From Onchocerca volvulus (taxonomy: Eukaryota; Nematoda; Chromadorea; Rhabditida; Onchocercidae): a stretch of 64,000 nt of DNA. The stretch is from positions 9,670,888 through 9,734,887 of the forward strand of contig HG738138.1 in the NCBI GenBank assembly GCA_000499405.2, written 5' to 3'. Shown here piece after piece: positions 1 through 12,251 of the stretch. Under the pieces are notes generated by a model. That model did not search any database, was not told the DNA's origin, and saw nothing but the letters and a program-made list of their open reading frames with translations. A program made the position numbers and the translations under genes. How positions within the stretch are numbered: the stretch's first letter is position 1; each line of letters begins with the position of its first letter.

Positions 1-2
1 AT

Positions 3-98
3 TCCAGTCGCGATAGCGGATCTATTTCTCACTACAGTGTGCAAATAACTCAATCGCAAGTTATAGATGCTTCGTCATTTCCTCTCAAAGCTTTTTAA
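3..98 (+). CDS. Possible last coding exon of an upstream gene (partial)
   Basis: A frame open from the window edge encodes about 31 residues, serine-rich and ending in PLKAF, and stops at TAA 96-98. No domain is recognisable. It fits the C-terminal exon of a plus-strand gene that starts outside the window, but a short open frame this close to an edge could also be chance. The family is not recognised. Confidence 0.22.
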   Translation, partial: SSRDSGSISHYSVQITQSQVIDASSFPLKAF

Positions 99-2055
99 AT
101 TTACCACTGTTCTTTTATTTCAGCCAAAATGAAGAAGTGTTAGAATTCGTAACTGTTGTTGATATTACGAAACTGAATAGTTTTTTTGTTGTATAGTATT
201 GGACGTGAAATAAGTTTGATTCAAGTGCAATTAAATGTATTTTTCGAATATCATTTCAGGATTTTTCTTCCGTTGCTAAACCTAACAGAAGGTTGTTAGT
301 TGCTTTGTTATTTGGTCTCGATGAAAATTTACACTATAATAGCTTTGGAATCTCACATGTTGCTTTAGTGTTCATCACGGTTTTTTTGTTTTAGATTAAT
401 GTCATTTTGTTTCTAGATAAGACTGTTGAACTATGAGAAATTGGAAAATATTTTCCAAAATCTCTAAGTTTGTTTATCTTTATTCATAATGAAGGACAGC
501 TTTGCGTTTTTTGAAGGTAAAAAAAAAAAAAAATTAAATTTTTGCCTTGAAAAAGCATAATTTCGGCCAAGACTATGGTAGAAGATTATATTTTGTCAAC
601 TTTCTATTCTTTCAGTATTGTATCCTAATAGCATTTGATTTGACTAATCGATTATTAAAAAGATATAATATGAAGCAGCGGATCATCAGATTGAAGTAAC
701 GCGTTGCCTAACGTATATTTCTGCTTTTCGTTGTAATCTAATATAATATTCAATTCTACCACATCCTTGCGCCTTATCAGTAAAATAAATCACCCTGGTG
801 AAGTTATTTCCCTTTATGTTTTCAAAGTTTTCTTTTCCAAAATGTATATGTCTGTAAAAAAAAAGTAACGGTGCATTTGTTTTTCAAATATTTTGTTGTA
901 TGCTTATTTTGTAAATGAAATAAAACTGGGTGTAGCTTTTTGCTCGCAGTGATGCTTCTATTTCCGGATCCGTCCATGTTACATTTATGTACAATGTTCA
1001 AAGGGATAGTTTCGTACGTGAGGTGATTGCAACAGTATGTATGCGTCGGGTCAGTCGTTTTCATAGTGGCAACTTAGGGTAGCACGAACTTTTTTCATGT
1101 GTGTTCAACACGACCTGATGTGTTTTGTCTCGGTTCTGTGATACGCTTAAACAAAAGTGGAGTGACATTTCGTCTATGTATTTTGTACTGTATTATTTAT
1201 ATTGAACGTCTTGTTGAATTCCGAATGGATTTGCTGTCGATTGTACCATATGTTTAGTTACTTTAATCGAAAACCTGAACTACTTGGACGATACTTTTTT
1301 GATGGAGCTTAAAATTATGAAAAAAATGCAAGGTTTGACTATCAGTTCGAGCCGAATTACGACGGTTATGCCGCAATTTTCTGTTGTAGTTGCTGACAAT
1401 CTTTAGTTGTGAAATCGATCCTAATTAAATTAAAACGTAATTGATTCAATAATAATAATAATAAGAGCTTTGTTTTTGTCATCTCATTCAAAGGACAAAA
1501 TATTCTGCAGACTTGATTATATTTGTCATTTAAGATTCTCGATTCTCTCTTTTCTAGTTGTTGAGCACATATTAATCCCTGAAATGAATTCCTTCTACAG
1601 TTAATGCTACTTTAAAACTTATCGATAAACAAATTGCTTAGTAATGATAACATTCGGCAATTATTTCAATGGGTTTTAATAACATTTCTGTGCAAGTTCA
1701 GAAGGAAATGGTACATTTTGAGGATTATGAAATGTATGTTTGAAATAAGAGAACAGGATTGCATTCTGTAGTAATAGGAAGTGAGGTAGTGCTAAGATGG
1801 AATGACATAAAACTTAAGATGAGAGTACTCAACATTTTTTTTTGTGGAAATAGTAATATGGTCAAGAAGTATTTGTGCAAGTTTTGGTCGAGGAGAGCTT
1901 GAGATAATGGCATAGACGAAAGAGAGTTTGAAATACTAATGACTTAGTACGGAAAGTTGCGATGTATTCTTATTTTGCATTCTCATTTTGTCCTTGTCAT
2001 TCAGTAGTTGATATAAAACCGATTGAAAGATTTGATAACTACGTATGTATTTTAG
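99..2055. other. Intergenic / upstream region of the Raf gene
   Basis: AT-rich sequence with short poly-A and poly-T runs and a small ATA/ATT-type run near 1450. The short open frames on either strand here have no recognisable composition or motif. A non-coding 5' exon or upstream coding exon of the Raf gene could lie here, but I could not identify one. Confidence 0.5.
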
Positions 2056-2069
2056 ATGGTCTGATAAGG
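2056..2069 (+). promoter_or_regulatory. Candidate trans-splice acceptor and 5' leader of lin-45 with minimal uORF
   Basis: The intron-like end TATTTTAG (to 2055) is followed 14 bases later by the chosen start ATG at 2070. If a spliced leader joins here, the leader begins ATG GTC TGA (2056-2064), a two-codon upstream ORF just before the main start. Alternatively 2055 is an ordinary intron end and coding exons exist further upstream, because the frame stays open for some distance before 2055. Confidence 0.4.
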
Positions 2070-5000
2070 ATGTCTTTAGTGGGCGACGTTACGGAAGGAT
2101 GCCCTGGATATCAAGTATCGCAGTCTTTGTCGCCTCTTATCAGTCCATCATCACCAGTGAGCATTATTTTCGAGTGTTTTATCTCTTTTTCTTCGTTCAC
2201 TTAATCATTTATCAAATTCCGTTCATCTGCATTTATTTAAAAAAGCTACGGAATTGATTTTAAAAATCCTCGTTTTGGTGTTCTATATCTTTTCTTTGAC
2301 TGTTCTTTTAAGTAAAACGATGTATATTTCCATTTGCAGGATGTTTACAGTAGTCGAGCTGGTGGCAGTCCTTCACCATGTACTTCTCCCAAACGGCTAA
2401 GCGACTCTTTAATCCTCCTTCATCTTCCTTTCAATCAGCATTCAAAAGTTTGCAGTCTATTTCACTTCATATGAAACTTTTTTCGTTTTTATTTTGGACA
2501 TAGATACTTATTTAAATTATTTTTATTTTGCAGGTGGAAGTGAAACCTGGAATTCTGGCACGGGACGCTATAGCCAAAATTTTGGAGAAACGAGCAATAT
2601 TGCCTCAAATGTGCAGAGTATGTATTGGCGGTGACCCTTCTAGTCCACGTATCGACCTTAGCATGGATTTAGAAACATTATCCAATGTAAAATAATAATT
2701 CATTATATTTTTCTCGAATTTCTTATCTTCATTGTATTCATATCTCAAATTTTCTTATTGATTTTTCAAATATGTAATCTTGCAGGCTACTTCCTTGTAT
2801 ATTTTTGATGTATGTTTTAGACTTTGGAAAAGAAGGAGCTTTGGGTACATAGTGCATATCTCTCTATATTGGTATCTATCAAACACAGTTTTGTGCGGAA
2901 AACTTTTTTATCTGTAGCATTCTGTGACGTTTGTCATAAACAAATATGGCTACAAGTTAGTTTTTCCAAATGCTGTAGAAAACTTTCATTCATCTATTAA
3001 TTTTAGCTGAACGGAGTTCAGATAATTGAAGTTTTCTCGACTACCGTTATTCAGATTTATCAATAGAGTAAATTTCAATTTTTTAAAAGTATCTACCTTC
3101 GTATCCTCGGTATTAGCAGACTCAGTTAAGAATGATATGATTTGAAATGCGAGGTTTTTGCGTTTCAGTGCATCTTGGTATACTTACCAGGACACTTGCA
3201 GCCTTTTGTTTAAACTTATGGATTGACTATTTAGCAAAATCATCATTGAAAAATGAGGCCCTTACAATTGAAAATCAGTTTTTTTCTTTCTCATTCACTA
3301 ATTATATTTTTGCTCATAGTCAGTCATAGGAAACGAAAAGGATATCATCGACCTAAAGATTTTTAAATAAAATATAGAACTTTGCAGTTGTATTCGAAAT
3401 TTAGGATGCATCAGATTATTTCTAATTTCCAACAGTACATTTAGGGATATCGGTGCGAGTTATGCCAGTTTACATTTCATCAAAAATGTGGTTCTAAAGT
3501 CCCAAATTATTGTGATCGTATGCAGCAAATTTCACATGATGTCCGTATGGCAAATAAATTACGAGATATATGTGACCAGTATGAAGGTCCAAACGCAGCA
3601 CTTGTTGCTGAAATTATCCAACACTTCCAAAGTCCAACTGCAGGTTATTCATTTTTTTGCTGTTTCAAGGTAATTCATTATAAAAAGCGTGAATAAATAT
3701 GATTTTTTTTTTACCAGATTCATTTATCCTTTTATGCCTTATAAGTATTCATTTAAAAATGAATTTGACAGGAACTCTAAATCTTGGATGTCTCGATGTG
3801 TGAGAAATATTCTCTTTATCAAAATAATGAATCGAAGATGAATACATCATGACTTTTGTGATTTTGCACTTTTCACTCTTTTGATAGGAAGAGTGTTTCT
3901 CATATATCGATTCATCCAGAACCTGAGGATTTATAGTTACTTTTCATCTGTAGTAATAATAGTTTATAGATCCTCTTCCGAATCGTGTTGGTATTTCGCG
4001 TCAGCACGCTGTGCGTTTACCAGGTCAATCCGAAATCTCAATTGGAATAAATGAAGCATCTCGGGATCGTTCGTCATCGGCTCCCAATATTTATGAAATA
4101 ACAAAAGATGAAACATTACGTGAAACGGTTTACCTCAGAATTATGTGAAATATTTATTATTTTTTCGTTTGGACTAAAAACTTCAGAAGCATGCTGTGTA
4201 ATACATGTTCATTTTCAGAAAATGTTGGATGCATTGAGCAGTAATGTGCATGTGCTTGTTCAACCTTCAGGTATTTCCTCAAATCTAATGATTTTTGATT
4301 ATAGATTGATTATAATGTGGTCTTTTATTTAGCAGTATTGCTAAGTGAATGAAAACCAATTTATTTTGTTATTATGTTTATAGGAACAATAAGAACAACA
4401 AAACCGACAAGCTTTTCCGGTCTTCGAGACTGGAAATTGGCTAGTAATCGGAGGTCAAACCGTTTGCATCCGTCGACTCTAGTAGGAGTGGGATCACCAT
4501 CTTCAACAAGCTCTTCACCTCCACCGGCTTATTCTGGAGCCACATATGATCCTAATTCGGGATTACCTCCTACACCACCACAATCGGCCCCTCCACAAAA
4601 GACATTTGGTTTTCGCTTCCGCAGTAAAAGTATGATTTATATAGTTCATTCAATTCTGTTGTATTTTTATCAACTCAAATTAGACACATCTTAACATTGT
4701 AGCTAGCAGTTCTCTTTTGCTGTTTTGTTTTCATTGTTCATCATTTGATAGCATACATTATTTTAATTAATACAGGTCCAAATGACAAAATTCCAATTAA
4801 AGGACCAGGCGGTCGATCGTCTATCTCTTCGGATCGGCTGGGTGAATCCCATGAAGTAAGCTTGAACAATTTTTCTAACTGCCTTGCAGTTTAGTTCATA
4901 ATTTAGAATTCATAAAATTATGTTTTTACATGTCATATATTCAGGGTGATTATAAAGAGAAATTAAAGCAGCGAATTTTGATGGAAGGTTGGGAAATAGA

Positions 5001-5259
5001 TCGCGCTTTGGTAACATATCACAAGAAAATTGGTAGTGGTTCGTTTGGTACTGTGTATTTGGGCAGTTATTTTGGTAAGTATGTTGACCGAAATAGTTTT
5101 ATCATATTTGACTTTATTCATTGTTAATGGTGGTCACCTGCTAAAAGTTTCAATCATCATCACTACGGGTTGAAACGAAAAACTTAAAACTTAGCATCTT
5201 GAAAACTTCGGAATAATTTTTTATCAAACATAGATGACACCGTTGATAGACTAGCACAG

Positions 5260-5297
<38 letters not shown>

Positions 5298-7053
5298 ATG
5301 ATCTACTATTGAATAAAATCTGCAGGGAAAGTGGCAATTAAAAAATTAAATGTGGGTGAACCAAGTCCTGCTCAGCTTCAAGCTTTCAAAAATGAAGTTG
5401 GTGTATTAAAGAAAACCAGACATGCAAATGTTTTGCTTTTCATGGGTTGGATGCGTGAACCAGATCTTGCAATTGTCACTCAGGTAAAGATTATTTATTC
5501 AAAATTTCATCTTTTTATTATTTTTTTGTTCTTTTATTACACTTACTCTTTATTATTAGTGACGGTTTCAGTGGTGTGAAGGATCTTCTTTATATAGACA
5601 AATACACGTTAACGAGCCTCGAGTAGACTTCGAAATATCATCAGTGATTGATATTTGCAAACAAATCGCTCAGGGAATGAATTATTTACACTCCCGTCAC
5701 ATCATTCATAGGTTTTCATCAATTTCACACCTGTTTTATGTATTGTTTTAATTGATAATTTTTGCATTACTTTCACATTTTGGTCGCAGTCTTTTGTTGC
5801 ATCCATTTTGATCAAATTCAGAAAGGGCTTGGAACTATGTTTTCAGTTGCAGTAAGATTTGACCTTACGATTCGAGTAGGAGTTGTTCCGACCATTATTT
5901 AAATTTCACCCTTTTCAATTGCCTGAAATATTAGGTTGGTTGGTAGAGCACATTATCTTTTATGTCATGGTAATATCCGTAATGGTTATTCTTGTTTTCT
6001 TTTTTCGGCTATTCCGATATACTGCTTCGAAAACATATTCGTTTAAAATTGTGCTTCTAAAGAATTCTATATGGTTCTGTTGATTTTTTTTTACTTTGTA
6101 CCGCGATAATGCTTATCAGCAATATTGACAAGGTTGGTATTTTTGAGACAGAGTTTTTCTTTTTTTTTTTTTTTCATTCCAGAGATCTTAAGACGAACAA
6201 TATTTTCTTAACTGATGATGGTACAGTTAAAATTGGCGATTTTGGTTTGGCTACTGTCAAGACACGGTGGAGTGGTGGACAGCAAAATCAGCAGCCAACT
6301 GGAAGTATCCTGTGGATGGTATAATTTGTCATTTCTTTTGTTTTTATAATTTTATTTGTAAATTATTATGAATGTTCAGTTTCGCACATAGTTTCAGTGT
6401 AATATTTTGATTGAGCATGACGGTGTTTAGGCTCCGGAAGTGATAAGAATGCAAGATGCGAATCCATACACAACTCTTTCTGATGTATACTCATTTGGTA
6501 TTTGTTTATTCGAACTACTCTCAGGAGTTTTACCTTATTCACATATCAACAGTAGGGATCAGGTTTGGTTTCTTCGAATACTTTACCGCTCATTGACTTC
6601 ACAATTTGAGACTTGTTTATATTTTCGAGAATTTAGATTCTATTCATGGTTGGCCGCGGTTATTTGAAGCCCGATTTGACTAAAGTGCGGCACGACACAC
6701 CTAAGGGCTTGCTAGCATTGCTTGAAAAATGTATTAAGTTCTGTCGAGACGAGCGTCTGGAATTTGAACAGGTTGATATGTACTTTTATTTAGTTTCACA
6801 GTTAAACTATTTTATGGAGATTTTTGTAAAATACTCCCATCAGATTTAATTTTTCCAGGTCCTCATTTATCTTGAACGAGCCTCAGCTGGTCTTCCAAGA
6901 CTGAAGCGTTCTGTGTCAGAACCACAAATATACAGAAGTTATTATGACCAACATGATTTTTTGCTACCAGTTCAGACACCGAGTTCTCCAAAAACAAATA
7001 CAGCTGCAAATTTTTCGCTTTTTACTACATGTAGCTGGACCGATCAGTTGTAA
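2070..7053 (+). CDS. lin-45: Raf serine/threonine protein kinase (LIN-45 orthologue)
   Basis: MAPKKK that binds Ras-GTP and phosphorylates MEK. Sixteen exons join in one frame to about 747 residues (C. elegans LIN-45 is about 813): 2070-2156, 2340-2447, 2534-2686, 2821-2955, 3445-3643, 3970-4127, 4219-4270, 4384-4629, 4776-4855, 4945-5074, 5326-5483, 5572-5711, 6183-6318, 6431-6562, 6637-6771, 6859-7053. In order: Ras-binding domain at about 55-130; C1 zinc finger at about 138-183 with the H/C spacing intact; CR2 14-3-3 site RDRSSSAPN at about 259-267; a proline/serine-rich linker ending [10 protein letters not shown]; kinase domain at about 428-690 with GSGSFGTV, lysine in VAIKK (K455), HRDLKTNN (548 on), DFG (D568), GSILWMAPEV; C-terminal 14-3-3 site RSVSEP at about 700-705. 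All catalytic residues are present. The N-terminus is the least certain part. Expected to act downstream of receptors such as the FGFR found later in this window. Confidence 0.93.
5263..5295. repeat. (TA)n microsatellite in a lin-45 intron
   Basis: About 33 bases of uninterrupted TA dinucleotides in the intron between exons 5074 and 5326. Likely polymorphic in length. Confidence 0.95.
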
Positions 7054-10000
7054 TGTTTTTTTAATCCTTCATTTCTGTGCTTGCATAACATTCTTTTTTC
7101 TTTCGAATGTAACTATTATCAACTTTATATGAAGTCGAAATCGAAGAAGCTAAAATTTATTAGGATATGCTGAAGGATTTTGAGCAGTTAGTCAATTTTT
7201 ATACCAATCTCCCTATCTGAGATCTACTGTCGAAATATGTTGCAGAAAATCGACTGTGTAAATGGTAAGTGATGGCATGTATGTGTCGGAGAATTGATGA
7301 TAGAACTTGTATTGACGTTGTTCTGCTAAAAGAGTAATGTGCTTAATTGGGAAATCAGTCTTTCTCAAAAATTTGACTTTAAGCAGCAGTTTCTCATTTG
7401 AACTTTTCGGTATTCTTCTTGATCAGCCTGAAACTAATTACTGGTGTTGAGGTCGTCAGGGCGTGAAGGACGGTACGTTGGGAGACGTCATTGGGACCTA
7501 TAACAATTTTCAGACCGTATTTTCATCAACTCTCAGTTCCAAAACTTGTAGTTAACTGGCGTTAATCATTTTTTGATTCGAGCCTCTTTGCACACAATTC
7601 CTCTTCTCACCAATAAAATGGTTATCTGTTTCTCTCATCGCCAATTAAAACATATGTGGTATAAGTACAGGAAGATGAAGGATTATAAAGCATTACAGTT
7701 GACAGACTCATAGGCATGAATCGCTCAAATACGTTATTTTACTTTAATTTTGCTGTCTTCAGTTATATTTATTAGAAAAGTATTGCAGCTGCTTTAACAG
7801 TGTATTTCTCTATCGCTTCCAGCATGCTCTGCAATGTCATTCATTGTTTCAAAATGATTGTAACTTCGTGAACTTATATCATGTATTATGAAACATATTT
7901 GTAATTTTAGTTCATTAGAATCATGGTCATAAGTTTGATAGCGAAATGATATACTAGATACTTTTTCTCAAGAAAGAAAAGTATTATGCTATTTACTTGG
8001 AAAAATCTTTCATTAAAAGTGAAACAAAAGTAAGTTATGAAATCAAGGAAACATCTGGTTCACCTTTTTTCCCACTTTTTGTTTTTGATATACCACTTAG
8101 TCTTTGATCGTATTTATTTTTTAAGTTGTTAGGGTTATTGTTATTTTGTTCAAGGCAGAAAGCAGTGTAGCCTATTAATTGTTTATAATGAATTCCTGAA
8201 GTATTTCATTTCCATTGTCATGAAAAATGAGCAGACGAAATTAAAAATGCACGTTTTGCTACTGTAGCATTATCCCGGTGTAAACTCTAATTTGTTTATT
8301 GTTCTCACGATTTTTTGCTACATTTTAATTTTAAACTTAACTTTCGCTTTTTTACACAATCTCAACAGCCATATTTCATACGAGTTCAGTACTGAGATTG
8401 TTTTCTTAGGCGCTATTAAAATTTGATATATGAGTTTGGAGAGGAAAAAACTGTTTATTCATCATTTATTTTATTTCATTTGTCTTATTGGAAAAAGTTG
8501 GGGAGATTTTCGAGACAAGTTGACTAAAATTTCCAGAAGTATGACAGCATTTTATAAAATAAAGATTTCATAATGCATTATATATAATATTTCTTGCTTG
8601 AAATTGTAAAAGTCATCAGTTTTGAGTACTACTCAAACGGTTTTTAATTGTAATTCTAATTTTAAAGTAAGTTACTGATGAGCATATGAATGTCTTTTTG
8701 TGGTACTAATGTTTTTAATTGGTGTATATGAATTACAACTTCGGGTCATTTACAGTTTCTCTAATATGTATTTTTTATTTGTACTTGTTATGAAAAATAA
8801 GCATTGAATTCATTTCATTGCTGCTTAAGATGCAAGCAGTTAAAATAGTTAAGTATCTTCGTCTTTTCTGAACCCTTGATATCTTTCATGTATCTATGTT
8901 CATCAGAAATCATATATCTCATTGGTATAAGTTTGTTAATCTTGCCTCACAGGAATATTTGCGAGGAAACAATGGAATTTTATGCTGCGATTGATGGAAT
9001 TGTTATATTTTCTTTCAAGGTATTCGTTGAATTCAACTTTAGTTTTAAGTCGGTTTCTAATCTCCATTTTTTATTAAAGCACTAAATCTTCGACATCCTC
9101 GAATTAAGCAAGTGAATGCTATGAAGTCGTGTGTGTCATCAATTAATTTAATAAATTAAGCTTCTTATAAAATGTGAAGGAAAATAAATTTCTTAGCGGT
9201 CTATTAACGCATTTTTTTTTTTTTTTTTTTGAAACACAAATGATTAGCAAGCAGATAAAAAATTCATACAATTTTTTTATTGCAATGCAATAATGTAACA
9301 GCAATTAGCCTTATATTAAAGCAATTTGTTTTCATAAATTCTGCAAACTATTCTTGACAATCTCTAATTTTATCTTAACCGATTATTTTTTGCAAACACA
9401 TAACTATAAAGCAATTAGAAAATTGAAATAATTAAAAGCAAGTGGAAAAGGAAATAATAATGGCATTGAATTAATTGCTTAGAATTTTTGCTTGAAGGGA
9501 ATCTTTATACAAAAACTTCAAGTTGATATAAGATATGAGATGTATTAAAGGCATAAGCGCTTTATTTGGTTTAGCTCAATCTCCCAATCTCAAGAATATT
9601 TTATTAAAAGACATTGTTAAATAATAATAGTTAATTCGGATGTCGAAATCAAAAAGAAGGCTTTGAGGTCCAAGAAGTTATTACCAATTAGGAAGACTCG
9701 GCGTTAGTGAATTTTATTAATTGTATTGTTCAGCGATTATGAACAATACATTCTTACTCCTAGATGTATCAACAAAATTTAACACCATCCATCATCCTGG
9801 TTGGGTTTTTTGTCGATTAATAATGTGTAGATGTTGATATTGTAAAAGTTCTGAAAGATGTTTTCGATAAAAGCTTCTTGAATGTGGAATTTCAAATATA
9901 CAAGATTTAGGACAGGAGTTAAGTGCGTATATCGATTGTCATCTATTGCTTGGCAAAGGAATAGTACGTGTTTTTTGTACGTTGATTCTGTAATGCTTCA

Positions 10001-10066
10001 TGAAGTTTTATACGTGGAAGTCAGAAAAATTATTGCAAGCAGCCATTATTATGATTTTTATTTTTT
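7054..10066. other. 3' flank of lin-45 and intergenic DNA
   Basis: AT-rich, with no ORF or RNA gene I can support. Candidate polyadenylation hexamers (AATAAA) occur near 7612 and 8565, and a T run lies at about 9212-9230. The 3' UTR probably occupies the first part. I see no other structure until the Helitron boundary. Confidence 0.5.
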
Positions 10067-10111
10067 GACTAGCTGGATCGGCCATGCGGAGCATGGCCGA
10101 TCCAGCTAGTC
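10067..10111. repeat. Perfect 21-bp inverted repeat with 3-base loop
   Basis: Arms 10067-10087 and 10091-10111 are exact reverse complements around the loop GGA. Each arm contains CTAG near its outer end. It abuts the hairpin-plus-CTAG of the Helitron end, so it may be a second Helitron-type terminus or the target of the insertion. Confidence 0.95.
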
Positions 10112-10418
10112 TATGGGGGCCGGCCACGCTTCGTGTGTCCGGCTCCGGCTAATCTATATAAATAGAAATGTCAATGTTTGTTTGTTCAAAATCTTAAACC
10201 TCCGTAAGTTCATAAACTTGCACGTTATCTATATTCAAAATCTTAAATACCGGAAATCCTTAACCTATTGCTTTGAAATTTTGACACAAGGTTGCAGTCG
10301 AATACGCGCATGTTTTTAAATATTCATCGATTGATTTCAAATTTTGGTACGCGTTGCATTCCAATGGGTAAATGTTTTTAAAAATATTTTTATATCCTCA
10401 ATTTCAAAAACATTAATT

Positions 10419-11856
10419 TTACATTACTTGTGTGTGTACAATATTTTTTGTTGTTCCATTTTCTGTGTAGATATAGAGACTGTCTGGTTTGCCGACTCTA
10501 GAACACGCAACATATAATTGTCCATGTGAAAAGCAAAAATGGTATATCCGTTGGAATCATAGGAATGCAGGGAATAAGGACATCTTCACCTTTGAAAGGN
10601 NNNNNNNNNNNNNNNNNNNNNNNNNNNNNNNNNNNNNNNNNNNNNNNNNNNNNNNNNNNNNNNNNNNNNNNNNNNNNNNNNNNNNNNNNNNNNNNNNNNN
10701 NNNNNNNNNNNNNNNNNNNNNNNNNNNNNNNNNNNNNNNNNNNNNNNNNNNNNNNNNNNNNNNNNNNNNNNNNNNNNNNNNNNNNNNNNNNNNNNNNNNN
10801 NNNNNNNNNNNNNNNNNNNNNNNNNNNNNNNNNNNNNNNNNNNNNNNNNNNNNNNNNNNNNNNNNNNNNNNNNNNNNNNNNNNNNNNNNNNNNNNNNNNN
10901 NNNNNNNNNNNNNNNNNNNNNNNNNNNNNNNNNNNNNNNNNNNNNNNNNNNNNNNNNNNNNNNNNNNNNNNNNNNNNNNNNNNNNNNNNNNNNNNNNNNN
11001 NNNNNNNNNNNNNNNNNNNNNNNNNNNNNNNNNNNNNNNNNNNNNNNNNNNNNNNNNNNNNNNNNNNNNNNNNNNNNNNNNNNNNNNNNNNNNNNNNNNN
11101 NNNNNNNNNNNATTCATCCCAAACAATAAGTTTGCATTTTTGCAATACTTTATCCATGCCCGATGTCTTGGAAATGTTGTATGTGGGAGTTCTCAAAGTG
11201 GAATGAGCAGTTCTTCCACCTGGTAGCAATGTTGCAGATATTCCGGACGATGCAAGAGCTAAGGCTATGCCATTTTGGGACCGAATTGTTGCCAGAATCA
11301 ATCTAATTAGAAAAGTTTTACCAGTTCCTCTTGGAGCACCCAAAAAGAAGATTTCTCCGACTACTCTATTGACAGTTTGCATTATTCGATCGTAAATGCT
11401 TCTCTGCTCAAACGTAAGTTTAGAAATATTTGATTGTACATATGACGGAAGATCAGCAATGTTGTAATTTTGCTCGCGATGCAATTCTACATCAAATGAA
11501 GCAGCAGTAGATTGATTCGTGATGGCATTCCCAATTGATTGAGAACTTTGTTCGCAATTTGTAAACACAAATCTTCAATCATTATCAACGCTTCGTTGAA
11601 GATTTCTGCTGTGAAGTCCATGTTCATATTTGAATTTTCGCTGCGTATTCGATGCAAAATATCTTCAGTCATATACGATTTATATTTCTCCCATAACTCC
11701 ACTGGAGATGAAGGAGAGCAACTGGTCAATATGATTGCAAACAGTGTACGAATTTGATTTGGATGTGACATGTTGCAAGCGTCATATATGCATACATCCC
11801 AGTGTCGGTCGTTCTCCAATAAATTCAAAGCTTGACATGCACTGCGGAAAGTAGCA
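10419..11856 (-). pseudogene. Helitron Pif1-like helicase segment (broken)
   Basis: Reading from 11856 down, the frame has family-typical blocks such as SACQALNLLENDRHWD and WEKYKSYMTEDILHRIR. A frameshift near 11520 then leads into the helicase proper with a Walker A motif, GAPRGTGKTF (second G of the usual PGGTGKT replaced by R), SSGISATLLPGGRTAHS, and a Walker B-like IVWDE at the edge of the N gap. After the gap, VLIPCIPMIPTDIPF is joined directly to CFSHGQLYVACSRVGKPD in another frame, so about 30 codons carrying helicase motif V are deleted. The frame ends at TAA 10419-10421. It belongs with the replicase segment at 12252-13724 and cannot be functional. Confidence 0.88.
10600..11111. other. 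Assembly gap (512 N)
   Basis: A run of N lies inside the helicase segment. The ORFs that run across it are artefacts of translating N. The gap size may be an estimate; it removes the middle of the helicase. Confidence 0.99.
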
Positions 11857-11861
11857 TGTGT

Positions 11862-12246
11862 TGTCGCAGATCTTCTATGACCGTGACAATTGTTGAAAGT
11901 TCTTGAATTCTTCTTGTATTGTTTTCGAAACCTCAAACTTGGGTAATTAAACCTTTATTACGTAAACTGATGATACAACCCGTACGAAACAATTACAACA
12001 TCAATTGATCAATACACTTCTAGTGACATCAAAAGGACAATTTTCACGATGATATCATAATCCAACCGACTCCAGAAGTATATCCTTCGAAAATGAACCA
12101 TAGTCGGGACCCTTTTCTTATTTATAGAGGAAGAATATCGCTAGAATTTGATCCACAATAAGGCGCCATTTTTAGCGCATAAGAGTGCGTCTTTTTTGGC
12201 GCGCGACCTTGATTATTTTCTTATATTCCTCGCGATTTCAGCGACA
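11862..12246 (-). mobile_element. Solo-LTR-like insertion (385 bp) nested in the Helitron
   Basis: The Helitron reading frame (VNGVTH ... ATFRSACQ) is interrupted exactly here. The inserted segment starts TGTCGC and ends GCGACA (TG...CA with short inverted ends) and is flanked by the 5-bp direct repeat TGTGT (11857-11861 and 12247-12251). Read on the minus strand it has a TATA-like box (CTATAAATAAG) and, later, an AATAAA polyadenylation signal. That layout is expected of a retroelement LTR left after LTR-LTR recombination. No coding sequence is inside. The family (Pao/BEL or Gypsy) is not determined, and a non-autonomous TIR transposon with a 5-bp duplication cannot be excluded. Confidence 0.62.
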
Positions 12247-12251
12247 TGTGT

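Noticed and set aside
10489..11226. Long open frames on both strands across 10489-11226
   Set aside because: Most of their length is the N gap translated as X; only the minus-strand Helitron frame has real homology on both sides.
11857..11936. N-terminal extension of the helicase ORF (to 11936)
   Set aside because: This part lies inside the LTR-like insertion; the Helitron homology starts after the target duplication.
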